Below, one piece after another: positions 57,207 to 64,000 of a stretch of DNA of 64,000 nt; the stretch's first letter is position 1; the number at the start of each line of letters is the position of its first letter. Source of the stretch: Valencia hispanica (taxonomy: Eukaryota; Chordata; Actinopteri; Cyprinodontiformes; Valenciidae); assembly GCA_963556495.2 (NCBI GenBank), contig OY747705.1:30311001-30375000 (forward strand), written 5' to 3'. Under the pieces are notes generated by a model. That model worked only from the letters and a program-made list of their open reading frames with translations. It was not told the origin of the DNA and searched no databases. A program made the translations under genes and the position numbers.

Positions 57207-60023
57207 TGTGATTTTTAGAAACTCCCACCATGCTGTCAGAGAGGAGCTGATATTTATGCTTTTAAAGCATTCATATTGTTTTATATTTGAGCTAATAAAT
57301 GGTAGGTCTGAAAGTTTTATCTTATTACATAGTGTCTGTTCTACGTCTATCCAGGACTCATCTAGGTAGCTATGTTTTAACCATCTCGATATGTATTGGA
57401 GCCTGTTGGCTAAGAAATAATGATGGAAGTTTGGTAGATCTAGACCTCCTTTTTCTTTGGTCTTCTGCAGTGTTTTTAAGCTGATACGTGGGGGTTTATC
57501 TTTCCAAAGAAATTTAGAGATAGAGGAGTCCAGAGATCTAAACCAGTCTAGTGATGGTTTACTTGGGATCATTGAGAATAAGTAGTTGATTCTGGGCAAA
57601 ACCATCATTTTTATTGAAGCAACCCTTCCCATAAGTGATATGGGTAGAGATTTCCATCTGGCAAGATCATCTTCCACTTTTTCTAAAAGTGGGATGTAGT
57701 TTAGCGTTATTAAATCTGCCAGTCTTGGTGAGACATTGATACCTAAATAGGTAATATTCCCTGACTGCAGTTGTGTATTAGTTGGATTCTGGACAGAACA
57801 ATTGATTGGAAGAACTGTAGATTTTAACCAATTTATAGAATAATCTGAAACATTTGAGTAAGAGTTTATCAACCCGATTACCTGAGAGAAAGAGGTTTGT
57901 GAATGCTGGAGAAAAAGTAATACATCATCTGCATAAAGACTGATTTTATGTTCTATGTTATTGCATTTTATGCCTTTAATATTTTGAGTTTGCCTGATCG
58001 CTGCAGCTAGTGGTTCAATAAAAATAGCGAACAGGGATGGAGAGAGAGGACATCCCTGCCTGGTACCTCTCTGAAGATAAAACCTAGATGATGTTTGGTT
58101 ATTTGTTCTGATACACGCTGTTGGTGAACTGTATAATATTTTCAACCAGTTTATAAAAGAATTTCCAAAGCCAAATTTATGTAAGGTTACAAATAAGAAT
58201 TTCCAGTTAACTCTATCAAATGCTTTTTCTGCATCTAAAGATAATATATTAGTTTTTATGTTTTTACAGTTAGAAAAATCTATTAAATGTATTAATCTAC
58301 GTGAATTTGTGGATGAATGTCTCCCTTTAATAAAACCAGTTTGACCAGGATGTATTATAAGAGGGGTTACTTTCTCTATCCTTTTTGCGAGGGCTTTGCA
58401 GATTATTTTAAGATCAACATTAATGAGGGATATAGGACGATAGCTGGTAGAAAACAAAGGGTCTTTACCTGATTTTAGTAGAAGACTAATGTAGGCAGAA
58501 TTCATATTTGGTGGGAGTCGGCCATTTTCCTTGGTTTCCTGCAGCATTCTGTGGAATGTTGGTGCCAGAATATTCCAGAATTCTTTATAGAACTCTGCTG
58601 GAAATCCATCTGGGCCTGGAGCCTTATTATTGGGCATGCCTTGGAGGGCCTCCTGGAGTTCAGCCGCTGTTAGTGGTGAATCCAGGGCCATCGCTTGACT
58701 TTCAGATAATTTAGGTAGTGTTATGTTATCAAAAAATTGTTCAATTTCATGATCCGATGGATTTATCTCTGGTGAGTATAAAGCCTTGTAAAATTCTTTA
58801 AATGTGTTGTTTATTCTTCCAGGATCATATACTGTATTCCCGGTCTGATCTTTAATAGCAGATATAGTTGTTTTTTCTTTATTAATTTTTAGCTGGTTAG
58901 CCAAAAATCTACCTGATTTATTACCTTGTTCAAAGTTTTCTATCCTAAGTCTTTGAATTAAGAACTTGGTCTGTTTATTAATAATTTGATTTAATTCTAG
59001 CTTTGCTTTACGGATTTTGCCTAGTCTCTCCTCCTCTAGAGAAGCTTCTAATGAATTAATAGTTTCTTCTAATTCCTGAATACGTTTTTTTTCCATTTCC
59101 ATTTTCTTTTTATTTGATGAGAATTAGATTAGTTTACCTCTAATCACAGCTTTTCCTGCCTGCCAAAGAATGGATGGCGACGTACCAGGGAGGTCATTAT
59201 ATTCTAAATAAGAAGCCCACTCTTTTTCAAAATATTTAATAAATTCTTTATCCTTAAGTAAGGTTATATTAAATCTCCAATTTTTGCTTTGAGGTGTTTC
59301 TGTTTTATTTACTAAAGTTAGAGAAACAGGAGCATGATTGCTAACAGCTATAGGGTGTATCTCAGTGTCTGAAATGTCAGTCAACAGTGAGCTGCTGACT
59401 AACAAATAATCCAGTCGAGAATATGAATGGTTGACATTTGAAAAGAAAGTATATTTTTTGTTATTGGGGTGAAGTGATCGCCATGCATCACAAAGTCCAT
59501 AATCGCTCATGCACTGTTTGACTATATCTATAGATTTCCAGCTGCGCTGAGTCCCTGCTGGGCTGAGCCTGTCTATTTCTTAATTTAAACCAAAGTTGAG
59601 GTCGCCCCCAAGAAGAAGTGAGCAATCCATGTGTTCAAGGAGCACAGAGAAGAAGGAATGAAAGAATGAGGGGTCATCAACATTTGGACCATATATACTG
59701 ACAATACATAACTTTTGGTTATGTATAGATAGTTTTACTATAAGAAATCTACCCTCTGGATCTGTAACTGTATCTATTACTGTAGCATTTACATTTTTAT
59801 TTATTAATATTGCTACTCCCCTTTGTCTGGAGTTATAGCATGCAGAAAACACATTAGGAAACTCAGGGGATTTAAGATCATCTGCAGCTGAGGTAGATTT
59901 ATGGGTTTCTTGTAATAAGACGACATCTGCCTTCAATATTTTAAGCTGGTTAAGAATCTTAACCCTTTTCTCTCTGGTGCCAGCTCCATGAATATTCCAC
60001 GTGACAAACCTTAGAGTAGTCAT
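57207..60023 (-). pseudogene. L1 ORF2: endonuclease and reverse transcriptase (inverted part)
   Basis: One frame is open from MTTLRFVTWNIHGAG (ATG at 60,021-60,023) to the inversion edge, except for two TAA codons at plus 59,580-59,582 and 59,124-59,126. The APE-type endonuclease shows TWNIHG, LLQETH, IYGPNVDD and GGDLNF, then SRLDYLL and VSNHAPVSL. The last is SDH in active relatives, so the Asp is Asn. The RT has PGPDGFPAEFYKEFW, ILSLDAEKAFDRVNWKF (motif A), GTRQGCPLSPSLFAIF (motif B) and SLYADDVLLFL (YADD at plus 57,924-57,935). RT catalytic residues are intact. The C-terminal third of ORF2 is on the other strand at 61,444-62,374. Confidence 0.95.
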
Positions 60024-60427
60024 AGTTTTGAGATAAAAGTTGTAAAGTCCATATCACCATAGAAACAGATAAACACAGGTGTATTATTAGTTTGTGCCTG
60101 GGGTTGCCTGATTGAAAATCCAAAAGCCGAGATATAAGAAAGAGAAAAATAGAAGAAAGTTGTGAAGGTCTGAAGGGTGAGAGAGAAAGAAATAGTTATG
60201 TTATGAAAAAATTCTGTGTGTGTGTGAGTGATAAAAGAAGGAAAAATTAGTGACAAAGACATTTGGTGATAGACATGTGAAGATGAGAAAAGAGAAAAGA
60301 GCCAGTAACCCAGTGCTTAGCCCTGGCCCCGCCCACATTGAGTGATGTAAACAATTTTTGAGAGCTGTGCTAACATTAGATTATAGTTGACTGATAAAAC
60401 AACTCTTATCTGACCAGTGTTACATGA
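60024..60427 (-). other. L1 ORF1-ORF2 spacer
   Basis: About 400 bp of AT-rich sequence without a conserved ORF separates the two L1 genes. It includes a short (GT) run near 60,215-60,225. Confidence 0.7.
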
Positions 60428-61213
60428 CTAATAAAGCCAAGGAGTAAGCTGGGGGTCCCTGAACAGCTGCCCATTAACATACAGTTTATCTACCGCTACT
60501 GTAGCTCTGGTGCCTTCACTGATATATTTCTTCCTGATTGGGAACAAAACGCGCCTTCTATCCAGGATTTCCTTCGAATATTGATCGTTAACGCTATAAT
60601 TCGTTCCCCGCAGCTCTCTGCCCTGGCCTCTGACCTTATCTTTTTGCTTGTAATGCTCAAATTTAGCAACAATAGGTCGCGGCCGGCTGTTGTTGGGCTT
60701 CTTACCTCTGAGCCGGTGGACGCGGTGAAAAGTGATGTTTTTTACCGTGTCGCTTGGGAGCTTTAACTGATGTTGGAGAAAATCTCGGACGGTGGATTCA
60801 GCGTCGTCCTCAGCCTGTTCTGGGATCCCGGAAAAAACAAGATTGTCCCGCATTCCCCTGGCCTGTATATCCAAGACAGTTTCTTTCATCCTCTTCCTTT
60901 CTCCAGACAGCTGCGTCATCCCCTCGGTGAGTTTCTTTACACTCTCCCTAAGCGTTTGGTTTTCTGCAGCAAGCGATGCTACCTGTTGTTGGCTGAACTC
61001 TAGAGATTCCCTTAGAGCTTGAAATTCTTTATGGAGAACCTCAACCAGGCCCAGACGGGCATCTAGGCTGGTTAGCTTCTTATCTATTGAGTCCAGGACA
61101 TCGCTGTAGCTTTTCTCTGGAGAGATGGTGGAGGTGCTGGCCTCAGAACGAGTGCGTTTTTGTGATGGTGTGCTTGTTGGCACAGCAGAGGTGGATTTCT
61201 GTGGCTTGCCCAT
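60428..61213 (-). CDS. L1 ORF1p-like RNA-binding protein (261 aa)
   Basis: The frame is intact from the ATG at 61,211-61,213 (MGKPQKSTSAVPTSTPSQKR) to TAG. An in-frame open extension continues upstream to about 61,297 but has no ATG, so this start is preferred. Residues 1-35 are Ser/Thr/Pro-rich. Residues 40-120 form a long coiled coil (LDSIDKKLTSLDARLG, then AENQTLRESVKKLTEGM) for trimerisation. An RRM-like domain follows from about 122 (RDNLVFSGIPE, FHRVHRLRG). A C-terminal domain with NYSVNDQYSKEILDRRRVLF completes the Transposase_22-like layout. It coats L1 RNA in the ribonucleoprotein. In its present inverted setting it sits 5'-end-first at the junction, with its 5' UTR pointing into it. 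Confidence 0.93.
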   Translation of the reverse strand: MGKPQKSTSAVPTSTPSQKRTRSEASTSTISPEKSYSDVLDSIDKKLTSLDARLGLVEVLHKEFQALRESLEFSQQQVASLAAENQTLRESVKKLTEGMTQLSGERKRMKETVLDIQARGMRDNLVFSGIPEQAEDDAESTVRDFLQHQLKLPSDTVKNITFHRVHRLRGKKPNNSRPRPIVAKFEHYKQKDKVRGQGRELRGTNYSVNDQYSKEILDRRRVLFPIRKKYISEGTRATVAVDKLYVNGQLFRDPQLTPWLY

Positions 61214-61442
61214 AACAATGTTGTCAAAGCACTCGTCCAAGTAGCTTTCCAGGCTGTGCAAGGTTTCCTCGTCCAGTTTGTTTATGGAGAAATACAAAAT
61301 AATGGTTATTATTATTAAACGTTTGCTATATTTGGCTCAAATGTAATGGTTTGTTTTTACCCGAGTTTGTTTCTTTTACCAGTTTACCGCCATATTACTT
61401 ACGCACAGCTCTCGCGAGATCTCAGCATCAGCTCATCTCCTC
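61214..61442 (-). promoter_or_regulatory. L1 5' UTR (inverted)
   Basis: About 230 bp upstream of the ORF1 ATG, ending at the inversion junction. On the minus strand it contains AATATGGCGGT (plus 61,386-61,396), close to the YY1-type ATGGCGG motif used by mammalian L1 promoters, and CpG-containing CTCGCGAGA. Because the far end is at the junction, most or all of the 5' UTR seems to be retained. Confidence 0.6.
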
Positions 61443-62374
61443 GTTTCTAAAAATGACAGAGTCCACAATAATCCCATGCAGACGTACACCCATCTGGAAT
61501 AACCCCGACATCTTGCAAAAAAAATGTATGATAAGTTTCCCAGTCTGGAGTTGCAATGGAATTGAATACCTGGAACATATATTTGAAGGAACAGACTTTA
61601 TCCCATTTAATACATTAATTACACAATATGGAATTCATAAAAACAAATTCTTAGAATATCAACAAATTAAATCTATTATTAAAGGTAAATTCAGGCTCAA
61701 TACAGCTGAATTACAAATTCCAGCAAGAGTTTTAGATTTTCTTAATCTCAACCCCCCCCAAATTGCTGTCTGAAATATACAAAACTTTATCTACATTAGA
61801 TTAATCAATAGCCATCCCTATTTCAAAATGGGAGGTGGATTTATCAGCCAGCTTTGACCAAAACGTCTGGTCTCAGATATGTTTAAGAAACTTTAAAATA
61901 ACAAAAAATCCTAATTTGCAATTAATACAATACAAATTCCTTCATAGAGTACACTATACAGGTCAACGAATGTTTAGGATGGGTTTTACATCGTCTAATA
62001 CCTGCTTACAATGCACAAGCAATATACCAGATACTTATGTTCATGCACTTTGGTTCTGTCCACCTGTTAAGAAATTTTGGTGCCAGATATGTGAGGACTT
62101 ATCAAAGTGTCTGAAATGTAACATCCCACCATCTCCCTCAATTTGCCTGTTAGGAAATTTAAATGATGTCACGATGGACACAAAGTCAGTTCTAATGGTT
62201 CACATTGCCTTATGCATCGCTAAGAAAACTATCCTCCTGAACTGGAAAAATAAAAAAGCTCTTAATATTAATCAGTATAGAAATCTCTTGTTGGACCATA
62301 TTGGTCTTGAGACGGCCTCTGGCTCCATATCTGATCAATCTCTCTGGGCTCCTTTGATCGGCTCCATCACCTAG
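61443..62374 (+). pseudogene. L1 ORF2 C-terminal part (forward part)
   Basis: The frame begins at the inversion junction (FLKMTESTIIPCRRTPIW) and is open to 61,773. A run of eight C at 61,752-61,759 appears to have changed length, because the coding sense moves to another frame (LLSEIYKTLSTLD). After a TAA at 61,802-61,804 that frame stays open to a TAG at 62,372-62,374. It carries NPNLQLIQYKFLHRVHY and CLQCTSNIPDTYVHALWFC, a C-x2-C-x9-H-x4-C knuckle typical of the L1 ORF2 C terminus. It continues the inverted ORF2 part with only a short shared overlap. Confidence 0.93.
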
Positions 62375-64000
62375 TGGGGGTGGGGGGCACTTGGTTTTGT
62401 CGTTTGGGACACTGTTGCTGATGTGGGGGTTTTGGGGTTGGAGGCGTCTGGGGGGGACCCCGGGGGGTGGGATCACTGGGCGGATGGGGCGCTGGACGTC
62501 GTGGCCGGCCTGGGGTTGGGCTTTGGGTGGTGACTCCTGATGGCTGCATGCGGTGCCTTGAGGGGGTTGCACTGGCGGACATGGGTTGCTGGCCTGGTGG
62601 CCGTGCTGCGCCTGGGTAGGGTCTGGGGGGGCCTGGGGATTCGGGGCTCGGGGGCGCCGCGCCCCCTAGCTGTGGTCCTGGCTGGGGGTCGGCCGGCGTG
62701 GGGTCTCTGTTGGCTGTGGGGGCCGCCTCTCTCTTTTTCTCTGGGCCGATTGTCATCGCCAGTCCCTGTATGGCGTCTCGCCTTGTTTGCTGGTTGGGGT
62801 GCCTGGCTGCTGGTCGTGGCGGCTGGGTGGCGTTTCTGGGCCGGATCAGTCCTTTTTTGCACTGGACTTGGCTCCTGGGTCTTGGTCTTTGTGTGGGGTG
62901 CTGGGGTTGGGCATTTGGCCGGGATCGGTCGGACTTGCGGGTGGACTGGCCGGGTGGTGGGCGTGCAGGGCAGGTGGGTGGGGCGCTGGGTTTGGTCTCC
63001 TGCCGGGCCGTTGAGCAACAGTGGTCGCAACAGGGGGCGAACTCAACCTGGGTGTCTAGTGTCTTTTGTGTTTTGAGAGTAGAGCGAATGTCAGGGTGGG
63101 TTTAGTTCCCCTTCTGGGATGGGGCTGGGGGGACTGCCTTGGGGTCCGTGGGGCTTTGTGGTGCTGTGGCCGTGGGCCCCGGGTCGGACGTGCCATGGCC
63201 TCCCTCCCCTGGTGGATCCCGGTGAACAGCGGTGCCTATTGTGGTCAGTGGGGGAGCTGGCTCCCTGGGAAGACATTTTGTCTCCCAGTCCTTCCCTCCC
63301 CATCCCTGGACACCTCTGTCCACCCGCTCCATCACTTTACCACTCATATAGGGTCTTGGGGAATGGGCACATCACTGGGGTGCGAGGAGGGGCTTCCCTC
63401 CTCGCTGTCCCGTGGTGTCCTGGGTCCCAATTTTAATATACAACTTAGACACTCCCACTTATAACATTTTCACACGACACATATGTAGGGACTTTGGGGT
63501 GGGCACACTTTTCGGCATCCAGAGGGGGAGCGGTACAATCAGCTTCACCTCTGGTGCCGGTGCCCACTGTTAAACCACATATAGACACTGAGGGCTCGGG
63601 GTGGGGGTTGGGGGATGTGTGGCTGCCTCCCCCACATCCCACCCCTCTGTTTTAAATGCACATTATAACAACACGCATCAACACCATACTCGAGCGGGAG
63701 GATGGAGGCTAGGGGTCTTTTCCCACCCCTGTTCGCTACGGGCCATCAGGGGTTGGGGTCCGGAGGAGGACAGGCGGTCTGGTCGGGGTCCTGGGCTGTC
63801 GGGCTGCTTTGCCACTGTGGGGCCCTTGGCGGTCTGCTTGTCTCCATCCTAGAAGGTAGGGGGTCCACCTCCCGGGTCCGGGGGCTGGTGGCTCTACTGG
63901 GGCATCGGTACCTGGACCTGGGAGCATAAAGTGTGCATGGGGTGTGTGAGTGAGGGTACAGCGTCATTTTTTTGGGTGTCTTGTTTAGTCAGTGAGAATG
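62375..64000 (+). other. L1 3' UTR, long and G-rich
   Basis: At least 1.6 kb of G-rich plus-strand sequence with many GGGG runs (for example 62,374-62,392, 62,449-62,470, 62,625-62,640) follows the ORF2 stop. Later blocks have short A/T-rich interruptions (near 63,430-63,480 and 63,650-63,690). Long ORFs on both strands here are consequences of high GC content, not genes. The element's 3' terminus is not reached. Confidence 0.8.

Larger units (their letters stand above)
57207..64000 (+). mobile_element. Tx1-type L1 LINE with 5' inversion (at least 6.8 kb)
   Basis: The right part (61,443 to the window end) is in plus orientation and holds the end of ORF2 and the 3' UTR. The left part (57,207-61,442) is the rest of the same element inverted: 5' UTR, ORF1, endonuclease and RT read on the minus strand. 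The element 5' end is therefore next to the junction, as expected for twin-primed insertions. GTTTCTAAAAAT plus ACA occurs at both the outer edge of the inverted part (near 57,207-57,222, reverse strand) and the start of the forward part (61,443-61,458), with one mismatch in 16. The 3' terminus and target duplication lie beyond the window. Low mutational load suggests a fairly recent insertion. Confidence 0.93.

Noticed and set aside
61214..61297. N-terminal extension of L1 ORF1
   Set aside because: The frame is open, but it has no ATG upstream of 61,213; the ATG at 61,213 is the simplest start.
62367..63105. Long Pro/Arg-rich and Gly/Trp-rich ORFs up to 185 codons on both strands
   Set aside because: They lie in the GC-rich L1 3' UTR where stop codons are rare; open frames on both strands indicate composition, not coding.

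Overview
The window is vertebrate DNA, most likely from a teleost fish. It has no operons, no ribosome-binding-site-led genes and no convincing host protein-coding exon. The evidence for a teleost is the repeat content: Tc1-like DNA transposons with long inverted ends, CR1/L2/Rex-type LINE pieces, a Tx1-type L1 LINE, a Ty3/gypsy LTR retrotransposon, TTAAAGGGG-ended non-autonomous DNA elements and long simple repeats. I cannot name the species. The stretch reads as a gene-poor intergenic or intronic region that has been colonised repeatedly.

Layout. From 1 to about 12.9 kb the DNA is mostly unique and AT-rich, with (TA)n, (GAAA)n and (CA)n tracts and one LINE 3'-end relic near 6.2 kb. From 12.9 to 16 kb there is a scrambled Tc1 relic and a (CTTT)n tract. 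From 16.0 to 17.65 kb lies a GC-rich LTR-type element with a 339-codon gag-like ORF and three unrelated minisatellites. It appears to have landed in an older LINE 3' end. From 17.8 to 37.2 kb there are L2-type LINE ends at 17.8 and 29.35 kb, Tc1 relics at 20.5, 24.4, 32 and 36.4 kb, (CAGG)n and (TA)n tracts, and unique DNA. From 37.7 to 42.8 kb there is a fragment resembling a SWIM-type gene, two CR1/L2/Rex-like LINE fragments, a dimeric tandem repeat of about 334 bp and a Tc1 3' end.

From 44.7 to 51 kb is a nested stack. A non-autonomous DNA element of about 559 bp with TTAAAGGGG ends (45,409-50,956) is split by a minus-strand solo LTR (45,488-46,369, 5-bp target duplication AGTTC) and by a minus-strand Ty3/gypsy element (46,843-50,939, 5-bp target duplication TAATG). 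The gypsy element is about 4.1 kb and decayed, but its gag, CCHC knuckle, protease, RT (YLDD), RNase H and integrase remnants are in the normal order. From 51 to 56.2 kb is unique AT-rich DNA. A second TTAAAGGGG-ended element is at 56.2-56.8 kb and a Tc1-like relic at 56.9-57.2 kb.

From 57.2 kb to the window end lies the most informative object, a nearly full-length Tx1-type L1 with a 5' inversion. Its 5' UTR, ORF1, endonuclease and RT read on the minus strand (57,207-61,442). The end of ORF2 and a long G-rich 3' UTR read on the plus strand (61,443 to the end). The same ~16-nt ORF2 sequence, with one mismatch, lies at both inversion edges, which is the structure expected from twin priming during target-primed reverse transcription. 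ORF2 carries only two stop codons in the inverted part and one homopolymer frameshift plus one stop in the forward part, so the insertion is fairly young. No undescribed cellular system was found. The useful novelty is in how these elements are nested and rearranged. All family assignments are from recognition of motifs and known teleost repeats; no database search was possible.
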